The notes beneath the pieces were generated by a model. It was given only the letters and a program-made list of their open reading frames with translations, was not told where the DNA came from and did no database searches. A stretch of 64,000 nt of DNA from Anaeramoeba flamelloides (taxonomy: Eukaryota > Metamonada > Anaeramoebidae): positions 1,237,001-1,301,000 of the forward strand of contig JANTQA010000008.1 in assembly GCA_027625915.1 (NCBI GenBank). The letters run 5' to 3'. A program made the position numbers and the translations under genes. Positions 35,005 through 47,567 of this stretch are shown here, in pieces (positions within the stretch are counted from its first letter, which is position 1; each line of letters opens with the position of its first letter).

Positions 35005-35563
35005 CTTTTTCAGTCAAAGGGGTCCAGTTTTATTGAAGAAATGGAAGACATTCTATGAGTTTAATTCATTGTTCTTATCAAACTAATATTTTCAATTTTT
35101 AGATCAAAATCATTTTTTCTCATTTTGTAATTTTTTTTTTTTTTTTTTTACTTTTTGCTTTTTTTTTTTTATTTTTTTTTTTTTTTCTTTTTTATTTTTT
35201 TTTAAAAATTTACTTTGAAAAAAAAAATGTTTGAAAAACCTATTAAACATTAAGAAAAGTTAGACTTTGGAGATTCTTTTAAAATTCAGATATTTACAAG
35301 TAAAAAATCTTATTATCAACAATTTTAATTTCCTAAAGAAATTGAGAATTTTGCACGAGACTTTCAATGAATTTTACCGATAAATTTTTTTAACATTTTT
35401 TTTTTTTTTTGAAATTTATGGTTTGTTCAGGGTTTTCTTTTATAATTATCGACTCTTATATGTAGTTTATTATTTCTCATATTTCTAAACAAATCTAAGT
35501 TTGGTTGATTCTTAAAAATAAAGTTACTTTTTCATTTTTGGTTGAGCCCCTTTGAGTGAAATG
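35005..35563 (-). mobile_element. Family H TIR element, copy 2
   Basis: A reverse-complement partner of 781-1330. The ends are CAGTCAAAGGGGTCC at the left and GCCCCTTTGAGTGAAATG at the right. A T-rich block near 35128-35205 has expanded relative to copy 1. Confidence 0.7.
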
Positions 35564-36037
35564 GGGTATATATACAAAATAAAAAATATTATTGATTAAT
35601 AGAACATAGATCACAATATTATTTTTTAATATCTGTATTAATTTAGATTGAAAAAATCAAATTTTACAAATATTTTATTCAAATTTTTACTAATAACAAA
35701 ATTCAAAAAAATATTATTCGTTTTGAGGATTATTTTATTATCTTTTAATCATATTTAAAACTTATTTTATATTTTTTTAAAAAAAATTTAATTTTGATTG
35801 TTTTATCTATTAAAAAGTTTTTTATTGATTTAATTCCAATGTAATAAATGAAATTATTTTTCAATTTTTTTTTTCATTTTTTTTTTTTTCAAGGTTTTTA
35901 TCTTGCTTAAATTGAATTTTTATTTTCTTATTCATATTAAACTTTTAATCTTGGCCTAAAGAAATATATTTCATTTTTTCTCTGGATTTAATATTTATTG
36001 GAATTTTTTCTTAAAAAAAAATGAGAATTTCTCGGTA

Positions 36038-36069
<32 letters not shown>

Positions 36070-36454
36070 CTGTTGAACTTAAAATTAAAAAATTTGTCTG
36101 ATTTGTTATTATCAATAAAGTAATGTATTGATATTTGGATGAATATTATTGTAATAAAATTTCTTATTTCAAAAATTAAAAAATAATAAAAAAACTTTAA
36201 AAAAAATGTTAAAATGAATTATTATTATTATTTTTGATATTGGAAAAAATAATAATAAGAGTAAATACATAACTACTTAATCTTTAAACTATTTTAATTT
36301 TTTATTATAATTAAAATCTGGGTTAAAGAAGAATAAGGAGAAAAAATATATTTTATACATCAATATGATTTGAAATCTTTTCTTTAAAACTTGATGAAAT
36401 TTGGGTAAATTGGGGGTGTTAGAGGAGATATATATATACATATACATATATATA
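35564..36454. other. Intergenic with AT dinucleotide run
   Basis: Contains an AT run at about 36038-36062 and no supportable gene. Confidence 0.4.
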
Positions 36455-36997
36455 TATAAACTAGATTCCAAAAATTTGGGCACAGTTTAAACAGTTGAAA
36501 GAACATCATTACTATACTTTAAATTCAATTTTAGAAAAAATTTTGATTTAACAAACTATTTCATTTTTTGTCTTTTTTGTTTTGTTTTCATTTGCTTTTT
36601 TGTATGTTAGGTAATCTGTTTCGTTAGATCTAATTTTTTTTTTCAATGGCCGATAGAAAGTTAGTGTTGAGTTTGTTAAATTGGGAAATCAAATACAATT
36701 GGTAGATGGTATCTTATCATTTGATCGATCAACAATTGTTGGTGAAATTTCAACAAATTTACCAATGCATTTTTTGTTCAGCTCGTTTCATCATTTTGGA
36801 CACACCTGTTTTTATTTTTTAGTTTTGATTTTTTTTTCTTTTATTTGGATTAAAAAGATTACTTATAAAAACATTAATACCTTGTAACTTAAATGTAGTT
36901 TTATATTAGGTTTGGGAAAATACAATAAATTGGGTTTTTTTTTGCCTATTTTGGGTTTTGGGTGTGTTCAAATTTTTGGAACAGGGTTTATATATAT
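36455..36997 (+). mobile_element. Family I TIR element, copy I2 (intact)
   Basis: About 540 bp. The left end TATAAACTAGATTCCAAAAA and the right end TTTTTGGAACAGGGTTTATA are imperfect inverted repeats, flanked by TATA-rich DNA that hides the target site. The frames inside (for example 36681-36887) are spurious. Confidence 0.75.
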
Positions 36998-37834
36998 AAC
37001 TAAGCCAAATTTCAAAATTAGGGGTAAACTTTATTATTATTATTATTTTCTTCTTTGATTTGTCTTTCAAAAAACAAGATGTTTACACCATATTTTTATT
37101 TATTCATCTATATTGGATATTATCTCTAAAAATTTAGAAAAATACATTATTATTCAAAAAAAAAAACAATTAAACAAATTTTTTTCTGATAAAAAATCTT
37201 TGCGTTTTTTAAAATTAAGCTTATAACATTTTTTTTTTTCAAATTTTACCAAGCTGAATTTTATTTATATTCGGAAGAAACATTATAAGGTAAATAGATA
37301 AAGTGGTTACCTTCTTAAAATTAGATACTGAAACGGATAAAAGTGGGAAACTTGAAAATAACAAAGAAGCAAAGGCAAAAGAAAATCAAAGATTTAATAC
37401 AAATCAGATCAAAAAGAAAAAAAAAAGAAATTATAACAAATTAAACAATGAATCCCCAAAATAACATTCATGATTAAATTATCAAATTTATAAAATGAAC
37501 CAAACGTATTGCGATTGTGATTTTGGGAAGTCCTAAAAAATGGAAGGTATTGTATTTTTTGATTTTTTCACTGATTACTAATTATAAAATCTTTTTAATT
37601 TTTTTTTTTTTTTAATTTTGTTACTTTTTTTTTTTTCTTTTGAATTTTTTTATTTTTCTTTTTAACTTTAAAGAAATTTTGGAAATACATATCCTTTGTA
37701 CCAATAATCATGAAACCATGGATTTTACACTGAAATTACATTTGACAAAATTGGTAATATAATTTTAGATTACAATTTACGCTTCTTTGTTGATAATAAT
37801 AATAATAGTATCAACTTTATTTCTGTCAAATTCC
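36998..37834. other. Intergenic, no gene seen
   Basis: A+T-rich with T runs near 37603 and 37627; no repeat assigned. Confidence 0.35.
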
Positions 37835-38500
37835 CAACATTAATCTCAAATATCAATTATTTTTAAAATTAACCTTTGGAAAAAAAAATAAAAAATTTAC
37901 AAATAATAAAAAAACTGAATGGTGGGTATCCATATGGAATAAATCTATTAAACCAAATTTTTTTTTTAAGGGACTATTCTCTATTATTTTTTTTGACCAA
38001 TTTATAATAAGTTTTACTTAACTAGAAATATGTTTAATATTGTAAATAAGCATGGGGTTTACAAATCTAAGTAATTGGCAAAAAATTTTCCCAACATATA
38101 TTAAATTTAGGTAAAAAAAATTAATAGAGATTAGTCTCTTAAAACTTGAAAAATCAAAATTTTTAACTAACTTTCATTGAGTAAAAACAACAAGTTTATT
38201 TTTGTAACTCAATTGAAGATCAAATATAATTTCAATAAAATCAATATATTTTCTCTACAATCATTCCAACCCTTTTCAATAACACTAAAATAACACCATT
38301 TTACTTGGTGACAATCGATCTTTACAACAAAATTATGTTTTCAAAAATAATTGCTGAAAATTAAACTAAAAAAGAAAAATATAAAATATCAAAAAATAAT
38401 TTCAATTTTGAAATTTCCAAAATTAAATATTTTTCTTCTAATATCCACTCAAACCCATTAAACTTTGTAACCCAACCATTCTAACCTATACTTTTGATTA
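37835..38500 (+). repeat. Family G dispersed repeat, copy 3
   Basis: Collinear with copies 1, 2 and 4: CAATTGAAGATCAAATATAA in the middle, then CAATCATTCCAACCCTTTTC and AATATCCACTCAAACCC near the right. Confidence 0.6.
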
Positions 38501-38604
38501 GAAAGGGATAAAGGTATATATATATATATAAAGATATCATTCTTCCTTCTTTTTTTTCTTCAATTTTTTTTTTTTTTTTTTTGAATATCAATTGGTTTTT
38601 TTGA

Positions 38605-38793
38605 CATTCAGTATCACTCTACTGTATAAACATTCAAGGAAATTTAAGGTAAAAAATCCTAAATAAAATCCAAAAGTTCAGACTCAAGTAAAATAATTTG
38701 ATTTAAAAATAATTCCTGAAAAATATTTCTTAATTTGTAATTTTTAAGCTTTAAATTTGGTTTGAAGTTTGTACCGTAAAGTAAAACTAACTG
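38605..38793. mobile_element. Family A MITE, copy A3 (degraded)
   Basis: The left arm (CATTCAAGGAAATTTAAGG) and right arm (TTTGTACCGTAAAG ... ACTAACTG) match the family A pattern with many changes. Confidence 0.55.
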
Positions 38794-39117
38794 TAAAAAA
38801 AAATATTTAATTAAGGTTAATTAAAATAAGAACAATATTCCTCTATCAAAATAATTAGTTCTACAACTATTAAAAATACACCGATGATTGTTACAGGGTG
38901 TTGATAGATTTTTTTTTTGTATTAAAACGGAACCAATTTGCACAGTAAAATTAATGTAATTTTGTTCATTATAAAATAATATTTTGAACGAGGATCTAAA
39001 ATTGTATCCAAACTTGGAATTTTCAAGTTATTCATATTATTTTTAATAAATCATCTTGAAAATATCCCCCTATCTCCTTTAATATTTCGATTTATCAGCA
39101 ATTTGTTAAGTAAAAAA

Positions 39118-40100
39118 ATAAAAAACTAAGTTTATCAGATTCAAAACTTTATAGATGACTTGATTTTTCGTCTGGAATTCCCTATTCCAGAAATTGACAT
39201 AAAGTTAATAATAATTTATAAACTTATCCAAGAATTTGGAAAGAATCTAAATATTGATAAAACTTTAAAATCTTACCAATTATCAAAAATTAAATATTTT
39301 GGAATTTGGCTTGAAAAAGAGAAGCATTTACAAAAAAAACTTGGAAAGTCAATTTTCTTTTTCTCTTTTTTTTATTTTTTGATAAATTTTCTTTCATTGC
39401 TCCTTTTTCTCAATAATTAAAGTAACATTTATTTTTTAATTTTTATTAAATGTTCAAGTCATTTTTTTCAGCATAAATTAAAACTAAAGATTTTACTCAA
39501 TTTTTTTTAGGAACTTTTTTTTGATTATCGCAAATTTGTAGATTATTATAATTTTTAATATAGCAGAAATATTCCAGATTATCAGCAAAAAACAAAAATT
39601 GGTAATAATCTGCATCTTATTAAAAAGATAATTTAAAGATCGATTCATTTATTTGTCAGGAAAATTCTAATATTGATAATAATCCATATCGAATAACCCA
39701 AAATTTTGGGAAAGGGTTTAGTAACAATATTAATTCGAACGGTTACTCCTTGATTGTTAATGTATTTATTTATTCTGAAATGGCAAGTTTAATTTGAAAT
39801 TTTTAGTGTGATTTGCGATTAATGATGAAAATTGATCTTGTGGTTTTCAGCAATTCTTAAAATTACAAAACTTTTAGATTTGAGAACTATTTTTAGAAAT
39901 TTTGGTTCAAATATTATCATAATTTATAAGACTGCATATTCCAATATTTATAAATTTAATCAAAATCACCGTTTTATTTTGAAAAAGAGATTATTATCGA
40001 ATTTAAGAATCCAGTTGCTAAACGTCGGCTTTCTAAGTAATAATGATAGTTGCTGTTGTTTGATTCATGGAGAAAGGGGGTTTACTTGAAAAAAGTCATT
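39118..40100 (+). pseudogene. Possible remnant of an unidentified gene
   Basis: The frame across about 39120-39360 reads like protein (RLEFPIPEIDIKLII, LIQEFGKNLNI, FGIWLEKEKHLQKKL) with fewer homopolymers than its surroundings, but it begins at a non-ATG codon. A short protein-like stretch (ELFFDYRKFVDYYNF) occurs near 39511-39555, and another frame at 39832-40089. No family is recognised and no gene model joins them. They may be chance or decayed exons. Confidence 0.2.
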
Positions 40101-40368
40101 TTAAAAGAAGAAATATAATATTATTCTTTTTTTTTTTTTTTATTGTAAAAATTTTGATTTTTTTTGATTTTTTTGATTTTTTTTTTTTTTTTTCATTTGC
40201 TATCGTTAGAATCCTTAATAGCAAAGTGTTAAGTTCAAAAGAATATTAGATCTTAGAGAACCTAATATTGAAAAGTGATGATCATAAATGAAGTGAATTT
40301 AATAAGATTTAATTTAATTTCTTTGATGATGAGTATCGGGATTAAATGAAAATTAATTTGAAATTAAT

Positions 40369-41565
40369 TTAATTTTTTTTCTTTCTATTTCCACCCTTCT
40401 TCTTTTTTTTCCTATTAACCTTCTTTCCTGTTTCTTTTTTTTTCTTTGTTTCAAATCCGTGCAATTTCAGGATTGTGTCAACATCAACCTTTGGTGTTTT
40501 TAAGACTTTCATCTTTCTGAGATAGACGTTTTGTAATGGGAAAACGCTTTGGCACTGTTTGGTGATTTCCTTTGGAACAGATTCTGAAATGAGTTTGAGG
40601 GTCAATTCTTTTAATGTACAGTTGGATTCCTTGATCATGATGTTTACCATTCTTCTTCTAATTTCTCTGACTTGGGAGCTTTGTGCGTAGCATGTTTTTT
40701 TGACTTGGTTTCTGTCTTTTTTTGTAAATCCAATACAAAAGATTCTGACAGTGTATCCTATTCATTTTATTTGGGTTATTAGTTGTTTTGTTAAGAAAAT
40801 TTTGGAAATCAAAAAAAAAATCAAATTTATGAAAAGTCCTTTGTAAGTCATTGTTAGGTTGTGATCAAGTTGTTTGTATTTGTTATTGTAAACTTTCTCG
40901 AAAAAATTCATTTTTGTGAGAGACACAAAAAATTTAAAAAGAAAAAGAAAAAGTAAAACGAAATAAATCAAAAAACAAAAAAAAAGCAAAACAGGAAAAT
41001 AAAAAATTTTTTTCAAACAATTCAAGAATAAATCCTCTCTTTCTCTTTTTTATTCCCAATTTGACTCTTTTGTTCTCACTATTTTCTTTCCAACAATAAT
41101 AAAAAGGAAAATCGAAAAAAAAAAAAAAAAAAAAAAATGACAAAGAAAGTAAAAATAAAAAAAAAATTTTTTTTTACCATCAGTAGTTTTTACATTTACA
41201 ACAGCTTCAATCAAGGTATGATATTTGACAACAAGTGACTGTACCTTGTCGTTTGTTAATCTCATCCCATAAAAGTTAGTAAAACAGTTAGTACCAGAAA
41301 CATGTTCGACACGGAATTTAAATTGCATATAAGCTTTTCTTTCATCTTTGTTGAGATCACCCAAGCTTACTTCAAACATTCTTTTGTCTAATTGTTGTTC
41401 TGAAGTTTTGCCACCTCCAGTTGGGTTGACACATGTTTTACCAATTTGGGTTTCTCTGAAAATGTTTGGGGCTTTAACATCATACCATACTTTTTTTAAA
41501 AAGGGATCGGCCTTTTGTTTTCTTCCTTTTTTTCTGAATTGTCTATTTGATTTTCCAATTGTCAT
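40369..41565 (-). CDS. RPS3A: 40S ribosomal protein eS1 (RPS3A)
   Basis: Two exons on the minus strand: 41565-41178 and 40757-40369, joined across a 420-nt GT..AG intron (41177-40758, phase 1); 258 residues. The small-subunit ribosomal protein is identified from ADPFLKKVWYDVKAP, IGKTCVNPTGG, MFEVSLGDL and GTNCFTNFYGMRLTNDKV in exon 1. The junction rebuilds VKTTDGYTVRIFCIGFTKK, matching human VKTTDGYLLRLFCVGFTKK. Exon 2 continues with CYAQSSQVREIRRRM and CQSVFPLQNVYLRKMKVLKTPK. The intron-retained reading of exon 1 runs into a phenylalanine-rich stretch and is not protein. The C-terminus is an unusual Lys-rich tail (about 235-258) replacing the acidic or mixed tail of animal eS1. The ATG at 41565 gives the family's usual short basic N-terminus. 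The intron is longer than the others and poly(A/T)-rich. Confidence 0.96.
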
Positions 41566-42109
41566 CTAAAATTTAATTTTGTTGTGCAAATTAAATCAAT
41601 TAAAGAAATTTTTAAAAAAAATGAATTGTTTCAGGACACAGAAAAATCAACAAATCTCTCAACTTGGAAAATCTTTTAGCTTTCAAAGTGATTATTAAAA
41701 GTAAATCTTTGGGTATGCCAATAAAAAATTTATTTCACTTTAAGGACTATCCAATTTTCAGGTTGTATGTTTTGAAATACAATAAACTGTACTATCAAAA
41801 TCATTAGAATGTTCTGAATTTGAGAAATCACAAAATATTACAATTTTTGGCTTTTGAGCTTTTATTTATTTTTGAAAAAAACTTTTTGAGAACCATAAAT
41901 TTTTCTGATTCATTAAACAAAACAAGGTAAAATTAAAATCAGATTTTTTACACCTTAAGAAAGGTACATTCCAAATTAATTTAAAGTTTATATATCCACT
42001 TACCCTAAACACTATAACACTTGAAAGATAGGGTTAGTTTTTTCTTGATAAAATTTTGATCTAGTAACTCTTTCATGAAAAATTTAAAATTATAAAGAGA
42101 TTAATGTTT

Positions 42110-42400
42110 ATCTATGAGAAATCAAAGATTAAAGTATTATGTTTTTATTGAGTATAAATAGGATAAATTCATCATGTTTCAAATGTCTCTAAAAAATTGA
42201 AAAGTAAAGTAGTACTATTTGTTGATCTGATTAATTGAAAATGATCCTTGTATTAGACAATAAACCCTAGAATTGTTGAAAACAATGTCCAAAATGTTAT
42301 CAAATATTTAAAGGTTTAATTATAAATATTCAGACTACAAAGTTGCAAAATATCTTTCTTAAATTTGTTGAGATATGGAGATTATTAGCTAAACAATTAT
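42110..42400 (+). repeat. Family O diverged repeat, copy 2
   Basis: The collinear partner of 33905-34200, recognised by ordered short words only. The ends are not defined. Confidence 0.45.
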
Positions 42401-43857
42401 TTTTTTTTTATAATAATAAAATAATTAACAAACAGATTATTGTGAATAATTTATTTCCGAAAATATAGGACAATAATTGAAAATATTACAAGAGTCCATC
42501 AAAAATTTGAGTACACTTTGAATCGAAAATGGGCAAAAAAAGCTCAATTTCTTCTATTTTTTTATTGTTAGGAGTTTAATGGAAGCAAACAATATATACC
42601 CAAAGGCAATTTATGAAGTTAATCATTCAATTTCCCCTTTGAAAGGTATTTTGTTTTTCAAAAATGTTGTTACTGCCCAATGGGTTAATGACTTGAAAAC
42701 TTTGATTTATAATAATAGGGTATATTTATAACTTATATTTTTCTGCTTGAAGTTTAAAAATTATAATTCTTTTTTTTGTCTATTTGAAAAAATAGGAAAC
42801 TTCACTTCTCAATTAATAAAATTAATCTAAATTTTTAAATAACAAGTTCTGAAATGTAAATAAAATTTTTGTATAACCTAATAGTCAATTTTTAAATAAT
42901 TCATTTTTTTTTTCATTTTTTTTGGTTGAACAATTTTTTTTATTTTAGAAGAAAATGATCATTTTGTTATCCTTCAATTTATCTTTATAGGATGATTGTT
43001 TATTATTTTCAATTTTAATTTTTTTTAGTTACCTTTTTTCTTTTTTTTTTTTTGAGTTTTTTTAATTGATTGAAAAGTTGTGAAGAAGGTCAAATATTTA
43101 AACACTAAAGTTCAAATTCATTGGAAAAATATCGAATAATAGAAATGATGGTTTTGCTTTAACTTCTTTGGTAACGCAGTTACCTTTCCTCATGATTAAG
43201 AGGGAATAAATATTATAATAAATAACTGTTTTTTCAAAAAAATTGACTTATTTTATAATCTTAATGGTGGTTTTTTTTTATCCACCTAATATTCTTATCA
43301 CAAAATTATTTTTAATTTTTTTGATCAAAATCATTTTTTCTAATTTTATCTATTTTTGTTTTTCTTATCTTGTAAATTTTGTTTACTAATTTTTCTAATC
43401 GTTATTTCTAATTTTTTTTTTATTTCTTGTTTTATTTTCGTTTTATTTTGTTGAAAATTTTTTCTTTTTCTTTTTTTTTTTTTTGATTTTTGTTTTTTTT
43501 TTGATAGGTTTTTTTTTTTTGATACTTTTTTTTTTACAAAAGATTATTCAGAAAGTTAAGTGGAAAAAAGATCCTGAAATAGACAAATAATCACTCATAA
43601 AACAAAAAATATTGTATTTCTTTTAAAATCCAGACAATTATTAGCAAAAAATCTTCTTTTTCAAATTTTTTTCAGTGAAAGTCCAGTTATAAAAAATATG
43701 CAATTCTCATTTCAAAAACTATGGCTCACTTTTTTTTAGTTTTTGGTTTTATTTTTTTTGAATTTTTAAAATATCGGGTTTTTATATATTTAGAATATTT
43801 TAAAAGTAAATAACAAATCAAATTTAGTTATTAAATAATCATAAATATTAAAGGATA

Positions 43858-43897
<40 letters not shown>

Positions 43898-45430
43898 ATT
43901 ATTTCCGTGAGGTCTTAATTTTTGAATATTGTTTACTTTTAAATATATTCAACTCATATCAATTATCTATTTTAATAAGGTTGGTGTATTATTGTATCAA
44001 TCAAAAAAATATCTATATAAAATAAACAATCAACAAAATCTTAATAACTTTGTAAAAAAACTTTTTTAAAGAAATAGGTTGATAGTTTTTTACTCTTTCT
44101 TAATCCACTTTATGTGGTGATTTTTTTACTCTCTTTTTCTTGTCAAAAAGTTTCCAAGTTTTTGTGTTTCATTTTTTTTGTGTTCACGCCTATATGAAAA
44201 AATAAAAATTCATAAAATTCAAAAGAAGAAAAAATATATTTTATTATTCAAATCTGTCCAATAAAAGGTGGGGAATAATTAATTTTTTTGTTTTAGTTTA
44301 TCAATATCACATATTTTTATCTCTTCTTTGAAAACTGATTTATTTCAAATGATAACATTTTTGGGATGAAGATTATACAATAAAGTTCAAGAATTATTAT
44401 AACATTTTTTTTGAATACCTATTCTACATTCTTAGTGTATTTTAAATGCCCTAAAAATTTTATTTTTGGTTTAATTTATCCAATTTTAATTCAAATCTTT
44501 ATTTCACTTTATCTTGTTTCCATTAAAAGTGTTAACAGAGAAAAAAAAATTTTTTTTAAAGTGTGAAAAGGGTTAATTATTTATTTTTATCAATTTTTTA
44601 AAAAATAAATTATATATTTGTTCAAATTGTGAATTCACAATTCGTTTTGTTATTTATTTTTTCAAAAAATACACTGGTAATATATTTAAAGTAAAATTTC
44701 AATTATCAAAGTTTTAGATTGTTTTGGTAACCAGTATAATTTTCACATAAAAATGGAGTTAAAATATCTGTATTTATTTCAATAAAAATTTTATCAATTA
44801 AAAAAGCAAATTTATTAAAAAATTGAATATGAAAAGAAAGAAGGAATCGGCTAAGATAAACAAATTATATTCGAAGTTTTAATAATCTCGTCACAAAATT
44901 TTCATAAAAAAAAAACAAATTTATTTTCAGTATACTCATTAATGAGGTATGAGCATTAAAAAAAATTTATATGTATTGGTTCCTGAGAAATTGAATGATT
45001 AAATTCAATTCATAAACTGAATAAAGGAATATTTAATACTGTCAGGGGTTCAGTAAAAACTCAAATAATGTTATAAAACACCAAATAAAAAATTGAACTC
45101 AATATACTTGGAAATTAGATCAAGAAAAAGTCAATAAAAATTATTAATTTATTCACCTTATCTGTTATATTTGACACAATAACTTATTCTTCACTTCGAA
45201 TAATTATTAATTCTTCTATAAAAAAATTTTATTTCCAAAGTATTTGATAAAAAATTGTTTTTTTTTTTTTAGGACTAATTTCAAAAATAGAATTTTCATT
45301 CCAATTTTCGTTTAATTCATCTAAAAATTGTTTGGGTTCAAGGAAAAAATGATATTTTTAAATAAATATTTCATAAATTAAGATTTATTGGATATTTATG
45401 TTTGTTTTGATAAATGTTTATTTCTTATTA

Positions 45431-45626
45431 CAGTCAGTTTCACTTTTAAGACACAAACTTTCTACGAAATTTAAGGCACAAAAAAAATCTCAAATTAAAG
45501 CACAAAATTCAAATTCTAGTAAAATAATTTATGAAAATTAAAATTCCAAAAAATGTGCCTTAATTTGAGATTTTTTTGTGCCTTAAATTTCGTAGAAAGT
45601 TTGTGTCTTAAAAGTGAAACTGACTG
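45431..45626. mobile_element. Family A MITE, copy A4 (best-preserved arms)
   Basis: A 196-bp near-perfect palindrome beginning CAGTCAGTTTCACTTTTAAG and ending with its complement. The arms are about 85 bp each around a short A+T-rich centre. TA lies immediately before the left end and TTA after the right end. Confidence 0.9.
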
Positions 45627-45733
45627 TTATTACAAAAACAAAAAGTATTATAAATGTTGATTTCACATTTTGTAACAACATTTTCATTGTCTTTTCGTTG
45701 TTTTTTTTTGGGTTTTATTTTTGATTTTAAATA

Positions 45734-45929
45734 CTGTAAGTTCCACTTTAATGGAACTAGCATTCAACAAAAAATAAGACACAGAAAAAATTTCAAAATT
45801 AAGGTATAAAATTACGTTTTTAGTATAATACTTTTTGTAAAAAAAATACCAAAAAATGTGACATTCTTTTGAGATTTTTTTTTTTTTCGTTATTAATCTA
45901 TAAATTTGTGTCTGGAAGGGGGCTGACAG
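45734..45929. mobile_element. Family A MITE, copy A5 (degraded, 107 bp from A4)
   Basis: The left end CTGTAAGTTCCACTTTAA and right end GGGGGCTGACAG are recognisable and the length is kept, but the arms differ at many positions. It is far older than its neighbour A4. Confidence 0.6.
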
Positions 45930-46584
45930 TTATTCAATTGTTTTTTTTAAACCTTTCAAACTATATTCTTTCTTTTTAACTTAGGTACGTAACAATATTT
46001 TGAAAAAATAAATTTGAAAACAAATTTTTTGTTATAAAAGGAGTTTTTGGTCAAAAAATAATAAAAAGAAATGATAGAAAAAATTAAAGTAATTTGTTGT
46101 TTATTCTCTTACAAATTAAGAAAATTAAGAAATTAAAAATGCCAATCATTTATTTTGGTTGAAATAAATTTTCTCATTCTGGATTCCAATAATTTAATTT
46201 GAAAAGGTGTTCTTTCTACATTGGTTCATAAAAAAGAACAAATTTGTTCAAAAATTCTACTTCTGTTTTTTTTTTTTTTTTTTTTTTTTGTTTATTCTTT
46301 CATGAATTCGAAGTATTCTATATCTAAATACATATCTGTATTCAAAACATAATTTAATAAAACTCAAAAATGTAATCATAAAAAAATTAAAAATTGAAAA
46401 ATTACAGATTCATCTCTGGTTTTGTTGAGGTTCATTTTTTTTTTTTTTTTACAAATAAGGTAAGGAACAACATCGATTTTTCAAATTTTCAATATCCTCG
46501 TCTACTCAAAATAATCTTTTTTCAGTACTGTTCTCACATTAAAATTTTTTTCAAAATACTAATATACATCCACTTTCTTAAGGA

Positions 46585-47125
46585 TCTAAACTAAAATTCG
46601 AAATTTTCCACACAGTTAAAACGTTCCAAAGAATCACAATAATACAATTTCATTAAAATTGGAGATAATTTTGATAATTGTAAAATATGAAAATCATTTT
46701 TTTATCTTTTAGTAGATTTTTGTTTTCATTTCATTTTTTGAATTACTTAACTTGTTTCATTTGATCAAAATTTTTTTCAATAATTGATATTATGTCAAAC
46801 TTGAGTTGTTTCAAACAGAAGAACTCAAATAAAATTTATTGGTAGTGTCGAACCTTTATTCGATCAATATTCCTAATAGAATTTAAACAAATTTAGCAAT
46901 ATATTTTTTTGTTTTGCCCATCTCAAAAATTTTTAACACACCCTTGATTTATTTATATTGATAATTATTTATTTTTTTTTGTGGGTATTGTAATTTATAA
47001 AAGTTTGTTAATATTTCAATTAGTGAATATTCTAATTTAGTATTTCATCTTGAATTGATTAAATAAGTTTCTTTTTTTCACAAAACGAATTTTGGTGTGT
47101 TAAAATTTTTGAATTGGGGTGTATA
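46585..47125 (+). mobile_element. Family J TIR element, copy J2
   Basis: Collinear with J1. The left TIR region is ATTCGAAATTTTCCACACAG and the right is GGTGTGTTAAAATTTTTGAA. It ends about 440 bp from the 3' end of the RCC1-BTB gene. Confidence 0.7.
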
Positions 47126-47567
47126 TGGCAGCATTGAAATTGAATTACAAACAAATTTTGCCAATATTTTAATTTTAGAAATTTTTAAAGGTAAATCCAA
47201 ACCATAATTAATGGGAATAAAAAAATAGTTAAAATCTCAATTAAAAAAAGCTAACAAAAAACAGAAAAAAAGAATAATAAAACTCAATTATACAATAAAA
47301 AAATGATAAAAAAAATTAGATTATGGGTCACAAACAGCATATGAAAAATTAAATTTAAAAAAATAATATTTCCTCGATCTACAAAAAATATGAAAATAAA
47401 AAATATAGTATGTTTTACCGGTGCTTTATTTGTAATTTTTTTTTTCGGATAGATTCCATTTTCTTATCCTGTGCTATCTCAATATTTTTTAATAAAAAAA
47501 ATGTTTTTGAGGGATCAAATCCGAATATACAGTGGCACCCAAAAATGGTAAAATTGAACCTAGCGCC

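Larger units (their letters stand above)
41566..46584. other. 5-kb intergenic region with diverged repeats
   Basis: No gene found. Holds family O copy 2 (about 42110-42400), an AT run (about 43862-43890), T-rich blocks near 43440-43540 that recall family H, and the MITE pair A4/A5. Confidence 0.4.

Noticed and set aside
41050-41177. Extension of eS1 exon 1 past the GGTAAA donor
   Set aside because: Gives a poly-Phe stretch; splicing at 41177 restores the conserved eS1 sequence exactly.
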